Shown here: positions 45,567 to 53,838 of the stretch, in pieces | How positions within the stretch are numbered: the first letter of the stretch is position 1 | Layout of the letters: every line of letters starts with the position of its first letter | NCBI RefSeq assembly: GCF_947502395.1 | Contig: NZ_CANMZM010000003.1 | Span: 943,988-1,007,987 of the forward strand | Source: an uncultured Erythrobacter sp. | GTDB lineage: Bacteria > Pseudomonadota > Alphaproteobacteria > Sphingomonadales > Sphingomonadaceae | DNA length: 64,000 nt | Direction: 5' to 3' | Position numbers and translations under genes: made by a program | The notes under the pieces: generated by a model | What the model was told of the DNA's origin: nothing | Database searches by the model: none | Seen by the model: the letters and a program-made list of their open reading frames with translations, nothing else

Positions 45567-47579
45567 TTAGTTCGCATTTCGGCGCACTTGGTTAGGACGG
45601 ATGTCAGCTAAGGCTGCAGAAGATCCTTCTTGACCTTCAAATGCTCGGAGGAGTTCACGTTCGCTCATGGGTTTTCCGAAATGGAATCCTTGAACCGTTT
45701 CCGCTCCAACGCGCTTCGCGATCAGTAGATCCACCTCATTCTCAACGCCCTCTAACAAGCAGTGAACTCCGAGAGTTCTTGCCATGCCTGCTAGTGAGAA
45801 GAGAATCTTTTCTGTCATCGGGTCACCCGGTTTCTCCATGAACGAGCGATCAATCTTGAGTTTGCTTATCGGTAGGTTTCGGAGATAGTTGAAGTTGGAG
45901 TAGCCTGTTCCAAAATCGTCGAGTGCTATCAAGAACCCTGCATCCGCTAGACGCTTAAGGTTTCGATTTGCCTTCTCAAAATCCGCCAACATGGCAGTTT
46001 CGGTAACCTCGAGCTCGACTAACTCCGGGTTGATCTCCATTGCCCCGGAATATGCGATTATCTGGTCTATCATTACATCTGATGTAACATCGTGACTCGA
46101 AAGGTTAATTGAAAGCGGTACGGGTGCTGGCCAAGCCTGCATTGCCCCGAATGCCTTCTTGATTACCGCCAATGTCAGGTCGGTGATCAAGCCAGTTTCT
46201 TCTGCGATCTTAATGAATCTGTCTGGTCCGACATTTCCGACTATTGGACTGGACCACCGGACCAGAGCCTCCGCCCTCACGATCTGGCCAGTACCAAGGT
46301 CAAGCTGAGGTTGGAATACAAGACATAACTCGCTGCCGAGATCCGCTTCTCGCAGTGCGTTCTCGATCTTATGTCTACTATCTGCCGCCTCGGCATGCGT
46401 GCCATCGAATACGACAAAGCGATTCTTCCCTTGATTCTTGGCAACTCTCAGAACGTAGTCGGCCTTGCGAATATCGGATCTAACCGGATTGAGATGATCA
46501 ACGATTTTGCAGCCAATAGACGCCGAGATCTTTATGCGCCGTCCGGCGATACGATAGTCTTCCGACAACGAACCGAGCAAGCCATGACATAGGCGTTCGA
46601 TGCCACCTTCGTTCTGGTCGGATTCTAGGATTAGGTTGAACTCGTCACCACCCATCCTGCTGACGAATAGGTCGGCGCTTGCAAATGATCTCAATCGGTC
46701 CGCGACCGCCTGAAGCAATCGGTCTCCAACAAGGTGTCCATGTGTGTCATTGACTGCTTTAAACCCGTCGAGATCGATTAGTAGCAACCACGTTGACTTC
46801 GGCGGCTCAATGGAATTCCCAATCCGAATTTCTGTACCTTGAATACTCTCCATCTTCTCAAAGAAGGCACGTCGGTTTGGTAGACCGGTCAAACTATCCG
46901 AAAGTGACTTCTTCCGCATCTCCTCGCCGGCCTGACGAGCGTTCGATAGTTCGAATTCTACAGCGCGTTTTGCGTTAGCTATTTCGTCTAACTCTTCTTC
47001 AGATTTTATCTTAGCAATGGCGATCTGCCAAAGAGCTCTTTTCATCAAATAGGCAATCGATAGTCCGGCAATTGCGGTTCCAAATGCCAGGAACGCGTAT
47101 GTGACAAAAGTCTGTTGCGGCGTTTGGTTCGCAAAGCTGGCCAATGCAACTGCCGCGAGTCCGATTGAGAACACTGCCTGCTTAAAACTTGAGCTTGCGA
47201 GCGCAAACGCGACTGCCATTATTAAGAAGTAGAGAAGTTTCTCTTCGACGTAACTGATGTTTAGGGCGAGCAGGACGTTCAGAACGATCAGGCCATTCAT
47301 AAGCAACAATAGCGGCGTTGCATTCGTCTTGTTGCCCTTTCGACCTAGCTGCCAAAAGCCACATAAGCCCACGCATGCAGCTGCGGTTGCAACCAGGACC
47401 ATTGCCGAGCGTTCAATTCCTGAATAGTCCAAGAAGTGGGTTGGCAACATGATGAGGTAATAGAGAGCAAACGCCGCGAAGTACCCTCGCCAGACAGGAC
47501 GATAGATTTCATCAACGATGGATGCTGCCGCTAGCGCGACTGGACGCCTAACAACCGGCATTTTGACCCCACTTTTCAT
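45567..47579 (-). CDS. membrane GGDEF-EAL protein (c-di-GMP turnover)
   Basis: The 670-residue protein has about six membrane spans in residues 30-180 (YFAAFALYYLIMLPTHFL, SAMVLVATAAACVGLCGFW and others) and a coiled coil at 190-225. A GGDEF domain with intact GGDEF at 310-314 follows, and no clear RxxD inhibitory site is seen. The EAL domain has EAL at 437-439, ELEVTE near 523, DDFGTGYSN at 554-562 and KLKIDRSF near 573, so phosphodiesterase residues are kept. Both activities are possible. The N-terminal spans resemble MASE-type sensors, with an unknown signal. It lies inside the mobile region, transcribed towards the dead integrase. Confidence 0.92.
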   Translation of the reverse strand: MKSGVKMPVVRRPVALAAASIVDEIYRPVWRGYFAAFALYYLIMLPTHFLDYSGIERSAMVLVATAAACVGLCGFWQLGRKGNKTNATPLLLLMNGLIVLNVLLALNISYVEEKLLYFLIMAVAFALASSSFKQAVFSIGLAAVALASFANQTPQQTFVTYAFLAFGTAIAGLSIAYLMKRALWQIAIAKIKSEEELDEIANAKRAVEFELSNARQAGEEMRKKSLSDSLTGLPNRRAFFEKMESIQGTEIRIGNSIEPPKSTWLLLIDLDGFKAVNDTHGHLVGDRLLQAVADRLRSFASADLFVSRMGGDEFNLILESDQNEGGIERLCHGLLGSLSEDYRIAGRRIKISASIGCKIVDHLNPVRSDIRKADYVLRVAKNQGKNRFVVFDGTHAEAADSRHKIENALREADLGSELCLVFQPQLDLGTGQIVRAEALVRWSSPIVGNVGPDRFIKIAEETGLITDLTLAVIKKAFGAMQAWPAPVPLSINLSSHDVTSDVMIDQIIAYSGAMEINPELVELEVTETAMLADFEKANRNLKRLADAGFLIALDDFGTGYSNFNYLRNLPISKLKIDRSFMEKPGDPMTEKILFSLAGMARTLGVHCLLEGVENEVDLLIAKRVGAETVQGFHFGKPMSERELLRAFEGQEGSSAALADIRPNQVRRNAN

Positions 47580-47943
47580 GGTGAGGCGGTTAAGCTCTCT
47601 TCGTAAACAACTTGTTAGGGGTTTCGCCAGTGTCTTCAGAGTCTTACAAGATTTTACAGTTTCAATGACTGGCTTTGGGTCCTGAGCAGACCAGCCGCTT
47701 TCGGCTGGTGGCGCAGAGAAACGGTCAGTCCGTTAACGAGACTGTCTCTGAGGCAGTTCTAAGACCGCTGGTGGGGGTGAAAGCGGACGTTGGACCTTGC
47801 GGTCCGTAGGGTCGGCTAGATTCGGCTCGCCACCATCTTGTAAAGCGTGGCTACCATCACCATCTTATGGTTATCGAGAGCACACAATAATGCGCCTCTT
47901 CGACTGAGAGACAATCGCGCTCCCGCACTAGGGAGAAAGTGAA
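47580..47943. other. intergenic region with three small hairpins
   Basis: No convincing gene lies here. ACCAGCCG-CTTT-CGGCTGGT (47690-47709) is a perfect 8-bp hairpin. AACGG-TCAGT-CCGTT follows at about 47723-47737, and GGACC-TTGC-GGTCC at 47792-47805. Between the last two is the GGGGGTGAAAGCGGAC repeat at 47773. The stretch separates the divergent GGDEF-EAL gene and the small TTG-started gene. It may be a structured repeat or an RNA, but no known class fits. Confidence 0.5.
47773..47791. repeat. GGGGGTGAAAGCGGAC intergenic repeat copy
   Basis: GGGGGTGAAAGCGGACGTT is shared almost exactly with 62682-62702 and in degenerate form with 55218-55235 and 45510-45529. All copies lie in spacers of the accessory part. 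They appear to be relics of a dispersed short element. Confidence 0.5.
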
Positions 47944-48147
47944 TTGAACTTCAACAGACTTCTTTACAATCACCAAATTGCCTTGATGAATGCTGCATCG
48001 GCAGGAGTTGTATCTGCGCAACGTGGCTGCGCCGATCATCATGAGGACTTGCTTCGAAAAGCCCGACAGCAACTTGGTGTCGCGCAGTACCCTTTCGTGA
48101 GCCTGAAGACCGATAGCGTGCAATCTTCCCAAACCATTGTTGACTGA
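47944..48147 (+). CDS. small protein, possible sphingomonad conserved hypothetical
   Basis: The 67-residue reading frame starts at a TTG with AGGGAGAAA six bases upstream. Its first part, NFNRLLYNHQIALMNAASAG, recalls a family of short sphingomonad proteins with a 'NxLYxHQxALM' opening followed by a helix (DHHEDLLRKARQQLGV). The C-terminus (SLKTDSVQSSQTIVD) looks unstructured. No function is known. It ends 10 bases before the SET-domain gene and may share its transcript. Confidence 0.45.
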   Translation: MNFNRLLYNHQIALMNAASAGVVSAQRGCADHHEDLLRKARQQLGVAQYPFVSLKTDSVQSSQTIVD

Positions 48148-48157
48148 GGCTGCTCAG

Positions 48158-48676
48158 ATGACAGCGATTATCGAAGAGCGAACTACACATGGTCGCGGCC
48201 AAGGCGTTTTTGCCTTGGGATCATTCAGCAAAGACGACGTGCTCTATGTGGGAGTGCTTGATGATAGATCGACCAGCAACCATTCCCATGCCTCACAAGT
48301 CAGCAAGACCAAATTTGGATTCCACACAGGCCTGAGTTCCAAGTTCAACCACTCGTGCAATCCGAACTGCGGCATCATTCTCAATGATTCTGGCGGCCAT
48401 AACATCGTCGCGATGCGCGACATCGCAGCTGGAGACGAAGCCACGTATGACTATGCCATGCGGAATTACCGGATCGAACACTTCACCGGTTTATGTGCAT
48501 GTGGACACAAGAACTGTCGCGGGTCGATCACTGGTTGGAGAGATCTGCCGCAGCAGCGCAAGGACGATTACGCGGGCTTCGTAGCGCCCTATCTGATCGA
48601 ATTAGACCTCGAGGACGCGGCAATCGAAAAACGACAGCTGGATGCAACCAGTCCTGCCGGCGGAAGCTCTGCATGA
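48158..48676 (+). CDS. SET-domain protein
   Basis: The 172-residue protein has SET-fold blocks: GRGQGVFALGSFSKDDVLY (N-terminal strand pair), SSKFNHSCNPNCGIIL (the NHSCxPN cofactor site, near residue 66), IVAMRDIAAGDEATYDYAM (near residue 90, with the catalytic-type Tyr) and a post-SET-like Cys cluster CACGHKNCRGSITGW (near residue 115). SET proteins methylate lysine on proteins using S-adenosylmethionine. Bacterial ones are scattered and often transferred. The target here is unknown. It sits in the mobile region with two small proteins. Confidence 0.85.
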   Translation: MTAIIEERTTHGRGQGVFALGSFSKDDVLYVGVLDDRSTSNHSHASQVSKTKFGFHTGLSSKFNHSCNPNCGIILNDSGGHNIVAMRDIAAGDEATYDYAMRNYRIEHFTGLCACGHKNCRGSITGWRDLPQQRKDDYAGFVAPYLIELDLEDAAIEKRQLDATSPAGGSSA

Positions 48677-48785
48677 GTGACGGGACCGCCAAGAGCGTCA
48701 CTGCATCCCGCTTGGGCCTCAAAAGCAGGCACATGTCTTCCAACTGGGAGACTTCAAACGTTACCTACAAGAGGGATGATACTTC

Positions 48786-49028
48786 ATGACCCCAGACAAA
48801 TTTCTTCCGCGCTGCCATCCCCATATGCTGGGCGAGGACGGCAGTGTCGATACCTCTCAACGTGAGGCATTGGCACAAGACATGACCGAGCTTCGTGAGA
48901 TGGGTGTTATTCTTACGCTGGTGGGAAGCCATACCGTTGGTGCCTATAGATATACCAATCTCAGTGATGCGCTTGCACAAGCACGCAACAATCAACCACA
49001 GCTACAAAAAGAAACCCCCGCCGACTAG
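48786..49028 (+). CDS. hypothetical small protein
   Basis: The 80-residue protein (MTPDKFLPRCHPHMLGEDGS at the start) has a central helix (REALAQDMTELREMGVILTL) and a Gln-rich tail. GAGGGA precedes the ATG by nine bases. It is not recognised. It follows the SET gene by about 110 bases, is followed by a hairpin terminator, and so is likely the last gene of that transcript. Confidence 0.55.
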   Translation: MTPDKFLPRCHPHMLGEDGSVDTSQREALAQDMTELREMGVILTLVGSHTVGAYRYTNLSDALAQARNNQPQLQKETPAD

Positions 49029-49038
49029 CGACGGGGGC
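49014..49038 (+). terminator. hairpin terminator after SET-gene transcript
   Basis: CCCCCGCCG and CGACGGGGG form a stem with one mismatch around a short ACTAG loop. The hairpin overlaps the last codons and stop of the preceding gene (stop ends at 49028). It is G/C rich but the following T tract is poor, so strength is uncertain. Confidence 0.5.
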
Positions 49039-49121
49039 TAAAGTTGGAGATCAAAAGGCAACTTGCCTCAAAATCCCTCGGGTCGCACCATTGCAGGCCT
49101 CTCCCACATCTCATAAAAATT

Positions 49122-49355
49122 TTAGTGCGCTGACGGATTTCCATCCTTGAAAGCACCTCCGCTCAGACGATCAATTGTGCGTTCGTCTCGGAGCCAAGCC
49201 GTCTCTGAAACACCATGGTCGCGTTCCCACCTGGCTATTCGCTTGGCGAAATAATCAACTAAATCAAAATAAGTCCGGCGATCGACGCTGGAGCGAGACG
49301 CTTTCGCATTCCTCTTTGCGAGCTGGTGACTAAGGATCAGCCGATCCAGGTTCAC
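49122..49355 (-). CDS. possible hypothetical protein
   Basis: A 77-residue reading frame starting at a GTG with AGGTGA eight bases upstream encodes a basic helical protein (NLDRLILSHQLAKRNAKASR, TYFDLVDYFAKRIARWERDH, LRDERTIDRLSGGAFKDG). An ATG 24 codons further upstream would nearly touch the cold-shock-like gene. It may be a real gene or a leftover. No family recognised. Confidence 0.4.
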   Translation of the reverse strand: MNLDRLILSHQLAKRNAKASRSSVDRRTYFDLVDYFAKRIARWERDHGVSETAWLRDERTIDRLSGGAFKDGNPSAH

Positions 49356-49429
49356 GATCCCATTCACCTCATGCGCGGAAGGATGGAGGCCCGGTCCACA
49401 AGGATGATGAACCGGGCGCATGGGCATCG

Positions 49430-49684
49430 TCAGCCCTGTTGATTGCGAGCCTGTTCAGCCTGGCTCTGTTCGTTGCTCTGCTGGTGCTGTAAGTTGATTG
49501 CGCTCTTCTTGCCGCCATCGACCTCGCTGGTTTCGTAGCTATATCGCTGATCGACTTTTGGCATCTGGCCTTCCTGCTGGAGGTCTGCCTTCTTGAACCG
49601 GAGTGTGTCTCCACCGCCTTCAGGAGAGATTGAGCCGGTGCCCACGCTGCTGTCGTAGCTTTTGATCTTGCCGAAATGTGTCAT
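49430..49684 (-). CDS. atypical cold-shock-domain protein
   Basis: The 84-residue protein starts THFGKIKSYDSSVGTGSISP, which follows the strand pattern of the cold-shock domain (GxVKWFxxxxGFGFIxP). However, the RNP1 aromatics (KGFGFI) are replaced by VGTGSI, and RNP2 (VFVHF) by TLRFKK. The tail (NLQHQQSNEQSQAEQARNQQ) is Gln-rich and disordered. Similar divergent proteins are seen in sphingomonads. Nucleic-acid binding by the usual aromatic face is doubtful. GGAAAT precedes the ATG. Confidence 0.75.
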   Translation of the reverse strand: MTHFGKIKSYDSSVGTGSISPEGGGDTLRFKKADLQQEGQMPKVDQRYSYETSEVDGGKKSAINLQHQQSNEQSQAEQARNQQG

Positions 49685-49986
49685 TGATATTTCCTTCAAT
49701 CGAGCGTGCAGCGCGCCAGAATTGACCCGGCTGCGACTAAGAGGCGAAACTGAAGGAAATGGTTTCTTGCTTAGGAAACCTTAGACCGTCGATTGCGACA
49801 GGTAGCTGATAGTTAGATGGCTATGGCTAGGGTCACTTACAACCACGTGGTCGAACTATTATGCGGGTCTGGTCGCCCCTGGAATTTTGTCGAAATCGGC
49901 CGCTACTTTGCAATAGCCCGAACGACCGCAACTGGGTCGTTATCAGAATGGCAAGAAAGATGTCTGCAAAGCGTAAAGCGGACGCA
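49685..49986. other. gene-free spacer with GGGTCGTT repeat
   Basis: No reading frame with gene-like features was found. GGGTCGTTATCAGAATG (49934-49950) matches GGGTCGTTTTCAGAATG at 62587-62603 at 16 of 17 positions. AAAGCGTAAAGCGGACG follows shortly after, similar to the GAAAGCGGAC repeat. It looks like a decayed copy of a dispersed intergenic element. Confidence 0.5.
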
Positions 49987-50745
49987 TTAAGGCGAAATTT
50001 CTATTGAGCAACTGACTGACCGTTCCTTCTTGCGCGCCTTCTCCTTGCAACGATCCAGCACCCCGCGGTTCGTGCTCAGCATACTGTGGGCCATCATCAG
50101 CTCTTCAAAACCTTCTGGATTTTCTGTTCGGATAAGCCGCATTCCCGCCTCAACAATGGTCGGCTCTCCAACAGCCTTGCGGGCCATCCATTCTGGCCAA
50201 TGCCAGCTTTCCGGCATGGCGCGGGCAATAGTGCCGGGCAGGATCGACCATAGCAGGATACCGGCACTCAGTCCCGCGACTGCAAAGCGCCAGGTTTGAC
50301 GCCTTTGCTCGTCCTCGGTGCGAACACGCCCGACAATTGCAGCGAGCCGACCGGTTGCATTGTCCAGGTCTTTGCGGCCTTGGCGAAACAGGTCGCTGCT
50401 GTCGCGCTGCATGTCTTGGGAGGCGCGCTTGATCTCAAACGCAATGTCTTCAGGCGTCAGCTCGATGGCAGGCTTGTTGCCAATTGTGTTCATCGTCTTG
50501 GAGACCTGCGCCAGCTGATCGGCCATCTGGCCTAGTGTGGTGGTGTAGTCAGGGATCACGATGTCAGCTCTCTCCCTGGCCATGTTCTGGACTGTATGGC
50601 GTACCATTGCCATTTCGCCTTCGAGGCGAGCGAACGCCTCCGTCGCCGGATCGGTTTCTTTTGCCGTTTGCGTGCTAGGCTGTGGTACGGTTTCTTCCTC
50701 AACTTCGAGGTCCAGTTGCACTTCTTCGATGTGGTCGTCTTCCAT
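49987..50745 (-). CDS. DUF6118-like relaxase-associated protein
   Basis: The 252-residue protein has an acidic N-terminus (EDDHIEEVQLDLEVEEE), a helical middle (MVRHTVQNMARERADIVIP, DYTTTLGQMADQLAQVSK) and one membrane span (FAVAGLSAGILLWSILPGT, about residues 165-183). A C-terminal part ends in CKEKARKKERSVSCSIE. This fits the DUF6118 proteins found next to sphingomonad traA genes. Its ATG lies 10 bases after the traA stop, so the two are co-transcribed. It may anchor or stabilise the transfer complex at the membrane (inference). Confidence 0.7.
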   Translation of the reverse strand: MEDDHIEEVQLDLEVEEETVPQPSTQTAKETDPATEAFARLEGEMAMVRHTVQNMARERADIVIPDYTTTLGQMADQLAQVSKTMNTIGNKPAIELTPEDIAFEIKRASQDMQRDSSDLFRQGRKDLDNATGRLAAIVGRVRTEDEQRRQTWRFAVAGLSAGILLWSILPGTIARAMPESWHWPEWMARKAVGEPTIVEAGMRLIRTENPEGFEELMMAHSMLSTNRGVLDRCKEKARKKERSVSCSIEISP

Positions 50746-50755
50746 GTCGTTTCTC

Positions 50756-53665
50756 CTAAATGCCCATGTCGAAAGAGCGGGTCCGCTCGCGGGCGAGGGT
50801 TGCGGTGAGTTCATTGGCGATGTTGCGTTCGGGCTTCGGATCGATGCCGAGCTCTCGAGTTTTGCCGCGCAACAGGCTTTCAACTTGCGGATCGCGTTCA
50901 AGCCCTTTTGCCAGCTGGGTCAGCTTGGCTGAGACGCGGGCCGCGCCTGCGCGATCACCCTGCTGCTCAAGCTGCTTTCGCGCCGTGCTCAACCCATGCC
51001 AGTCGCTGACAAAGCGTTCGGTTCGCAGCGCCGGATCGGTGCGCACTGCAGCTTCGTGCCGCATGGCGCGCATGGTCTCTTGGATGCGCCCTCCAGTGGC
51101 CTCTGCAATCAGCTCAGGACGCCGCTCCAGCGCCTTAGCGAGATCGGAGGCGGCGTGAGGCCGGATCGCGTCGAGCGCCTTTCCCGCCTTCTCCAGCGCG
51201 TCCTTCTGGTGCGGAAGCATGGGCAAGCCCTGGGCCTGCATCGTGCCAATATCGCCAAGCGCACGGGCGTAGCGTTCGACCGCACGGCGCTGTTCGTTTT
51301 TCGTGCTGGCCTGCACCGGCAGCTGCTCAAGCTGCCGGGCCTGCGGACGGAAGGTTCCAAAGATCGATTTGGCTTTCTCCGGCACCTGCCGAAACATCTT
51401 CACTATCCGCTCGCGGAAGGTGATCCCTCGAAGCTCGGCAAAGGCCTGTTCGGGCTTGTAGTCGCCCGCCATGTCCTTTCCGCGCTCGCGGCTGAGTGTG
51501 CGAACAAGCCCCTCGACAACGCTCAGGACAGGCTTAGACTGATCGGCAAAGTCTTCGCGCCCATAGTGGAGGGCCAACCCCTCGCGATGGCGCGACATAG
51601 CGACATAGGCGGAATGACTATCCATGCCCGGTGTGGTGAGCACATGGACGCGGTCCACAGTCATGCCCTGCGCCTTGTGGATCGTGGCTGCGTAGCCATG
51701 ATCGATATGCGCATAATCCTTGGTGTCGAACGCGACTTCGCGGCCATCGTCTGTGCGGACAGCCATGCGTCGTGCGCTCGCTGTTGCGACCGTGCCCAGT
51801 GTCCCGTTCTTCACCCCAAGTCCGCGTTCGTTGCGCAGGAAGATGATTCGGTCGCCGCTGGCGAACTGCCGCTCGCCACGCGCGGCCCTGATCGTTGCAT
51901 CGGGTCCAAGTGCGCCAGCTTCGCGCATCTTTTCGCGCGCCATCTGGTTCAGCTCGCGCACCTCGTCATTGGTGTGGGTAAGGATGATCCGGCTGTCGTC
52001 GAGGTTGGTCTGCCGCTCCCGATCCCAACGCTCGATCAGCTCTGTCCGCGCGACTTCACGCGTGTCGGCGGCATGAACCATCCCGCGCTCTTCATAGGTG
52101 CGGATCGCTTCGCTGGTCTGGCCCGTGGCAAGGTGCCTGGTCGCATCTTGTTGCCATGCAGAAAGCTGACGGCGGACCTCGCTGATCTCGACACCGCCGT
52201 GGCGCTCGTGGATCCCCCTGAAGGCCGAGCCAGCCTCGATGGCCTGAAGCTGCTGCTGGTCGCCGACCAGGACAACCTTCGCCCCGGCTTTGGCGGCATG
52301 GTACAGCACGCGCTCCATCTGCCGCGTGCCGACCATGCCTGCTTCATCAATGACGAGCACATCCTTGGCAGTCAGCCGCTCGCGCCCTTTGCCCCATTGG
52401 TGCTCAAGGCTGGCGATGGTGCGCGATGCGATGCCGGAGCCGTTTTCCAGACCCTCGGCAGCAATCCCTGACAGGGCTGCACCGCGCACATTGTAGCCTG
52501 CGCTTTCCCATGCCTCGCGCGCCACCCCGAGCATCGCGCTTTTGCCGGTTCCGGCATAGCCGACCACGACCGCAAGACTCTTGCTGTTGGCCACATGCTC
52601 GAAGGCGGATTTCTGCTCTCTGGACAGGACAAGGCCGCGCTTTGCAGCGCTGGCGAACGCAGCGTTTCGCTGCACGTCTATGACGCCGTGTTCGGTGCGC
52701 TGGGCCATTGTGTCAGCGGCGCGGTGTAGCCGCTGTTCGGTCTCGATCATCGCGCGCGAAGTGAACCGATCCTGCCCACGCCCGTCCTTGCCCAATGCGA
52801 TCATTTCAGACGACGCGCGCACCGCGTTGTAGGCCGTGTCGAACTGCTCCTTCCCGTCGCTATGCCGATGAACAAACGCGGCAAGATCACGCTTCGTAAA
52901 CGTGGCCTGCTGGTGCGTGATCGCATCAAGTGCAAGCGCAGGATTTGCGATGATGCGCTCGCCATTGCGCTGCGCGATGGCGCGGTGCTCCTCGATCCGC
53001 TCGGCTTCAAGTCCGCGTCCGCCAATGCGCGAGGCGGCGGGACCGATCTTGTCCTGCGGCTCCAGCGCAATCCCCTGCGCTTCCAGGCTGCGGTGATCGA
53101 CCCGCGCGTCGATGTCGCGCTCCGCTAGCGCGCAATTCACATGATTGGCCCAACGCTCGCGCCATTGTTCGATCAGTGTGGTATTGTTCCAGTCGCGGAC
53201 CTTTGCGCCAAAGCCCTCCTTGGTAACCTTGCGCATGGTCAACATCACATGCGCGTGCGGCTTGGCCTTGCCGTCTTCGCCAATATCCCAATGCACATTG
53301 AGATCGGCGATCATGCCTTTCTCGACAAACTCCGCTTTCACGAACTTGCGCGCCAGCCTGATGTTGTCCTTCTTCGACATTTCGCGGGGCAGGGCGAACT
53401 CGACCTCGCGGGAGAGCTGGGCATCCTTGCGCTTTTCGGCGGCCTCGACCGCGTTCCACAAAGTGGCGCGGTCGGCGAAGGCTTCGGGCGCGCCGTTGGG
53501 CAGCATTACCTCGGAGTGAAGGACGCCTGCCTTGTTGGTGAAGTCATGGTCGCGGTCGATGCGTTCGTCGTGCAGCTGTTCGCCTGCACGATAGGCTGCT
53601 GCCGCCACGGCGCTGCGTCCGCTCGACCTTCCGATGACCTTTGCGCTGAAGTGAAAGATTGCCAT
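50756..53665 (-). CDS. traA: Ti-type relaxase-helicase TraA
   Basis: The 969-residue protein has an N-terminal MobA/MobL relaxase domain: AIFHFSAKVIGRSSGRSAVA, and the metal-binding cluster NVHWD (His125) with KPHAHVML (His137, His139). A superfamily I helicase follows, with GYAGTGKSAMLG (369-376), VLVIDEAGMVG, VVLVGDQQQLQAI and YAATIHKAQGMTVDRVHVL. The C-terminal 200 residues are helical. It would nick oriT, stay bound to the strand and unwind it. Near residue 715 the stretch KPVLSVVEGL is encoded by a repetitive-type palindrome (see 51509-51533). The start at 53665 was chosen at MAIFHFSAK. It is divergent from traC. Confidence 0.92.
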   Translation of the reverse strand: MAIFHFSAKVIGRSSGRSAVAAAAYRAGEQLHDERIDRDHDFTNKAGVLHSEVMLPNGAPEAFADRATLWNAVEAAEKRKDAQLSREVEFALPREMSKKDNIRLARKFVKAEFVEKGMIADLNVHWDIGEDGKAKPHAHVMLTMRKVTKEGFGAKVRDWNNTTLIEQWRERWANHVNCALAERDIDARVDHRSLEAQGIALEPQDKIGPAASRIGGRGLEAERIEEHRAIAQRNGERIIANPALALDAITHQQATFTKRDLAAFVHRHSDGKEQFDTAYNAVRASSEMIALGKDGRGQDRFTSRAMIETEQRLHRAADTMAQRTEHGVIDVQRNAAFASAAKRGLVLSREQKSAFEHVANSKSLAVVVGYAGTGKSAMLGVAREAWESAGYNVRGAALSGIAAEGLENGSGIASRTIASLEHQWGKGRERLTAKDVLVIDEAGMVGTRQMERVLYHAAKAGAKVVLVGDQQQLQAIEAGSAFRGIHERHGGVEISEVRRQLSAWQQDATRHLATGQTSEAIRTYEERGMVHAADTREVARTELIERWDRERQTNLDDSRIILTHTNDEVRELNQMAREKMREAGALGPDATIRAARGERQFASGDRIIFLRNERGLGVKNGTLGTVATASARRMAVRTDDGREVAFDTKDYAHIDHGYAATIHKAQGMTVDRVHVLTTPGMDSHSAYVAMSRHREGLALHYGREDFADQSKPVLSVVEGLVRTLSRERGKDMAGDYKPEQAFAELRGITFRERIVKMFRQVPEKAKSIFGTFRPQARQLEQLPVQASTKNEQRRAVERYARALGDIGTMQAQGLPMLPHQKDALEKAGKALDAIRPHAASDLAKALERRPELIAEATGGRIQETMRAMRHEAAVRTDPALRTERFVSDWHGLSTARKQLEQQGDRAGAARVSAKLTQLAKGLERDPQVESLLRGKTRELGIDPKPERNIANELTATLARERTRSFDMGI
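51509..51533. repeat. REP-like palindromic sequence inside traA
   Basis: CCCTCGACAACGCTCAGGAC closely resembles the CCTTCGACAxGCTCAGGAC repeats scattered in many sphingomonad and other proteobacterial genomes. It is translated in frame as PVLSVVEGL within TraA, between the helicase core and the C-terminal helices. It looks like an in-frame insertion tolerated by the protein. Confidence 0.55.
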
Positions 53666-53694
53666 GACGGCAATCCAGTTACACCGCAAACGCA

Positions 53695-53722
53695 ACGTCG
53701 GCACGACGTATAAGCGCGCCCT
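53695..53722. other. probable origin of transfer (oriT)
   Basis: ACGTCG-GCA-CGACGT (53695-53709) is a perfect 6-bp inverted repeat. It is followed at once by ATAAGCGCGCCCT (53710-53722). This resembles the nic region of Ti-plasmid oriT (an inverted repeat leading into CGTATAATTGCGCCCT) and the IncQ core ending in GCGCCCT. It lies between divergent traA and traC, exactly where Ti-type systems place oriT. The Ti comparison is from memory. Confidence 0.7.
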
Positions 53723-53838
53723 CTCATGATAAAATCCTGATCGGGACTAGGCCGTATCACACTGTCCCGGCAACCTTACTGCATTGGATTACCGTCCATA
53801 TTATCATGACTTCATCACACCAACGATGGAGACAACAC

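Noticed and set aside
47857..48132. 91-residue minus-strand frame overlapping the small TTG-started gene
   Set aside because: No ribosome-binding site and no family; the plus-strand frame has a better site and a recognisable opening.
48673..48789. 38-residue frame (MSDGTAKSVTASRLG...) overlapping the SET gene stop by four bases
   Set aside because: ATGA overlap is suggestive, but the product is short and featureless, and it runs into the next gene start. Not listed as a gene.
50996..52471. 491-residue reading frame antisense to traA
   Set aside because: The opposite strand encodes TraA with complete relaxase and helicase motifs; the antisense product has no recognisable domain and is a high-GC shadow.
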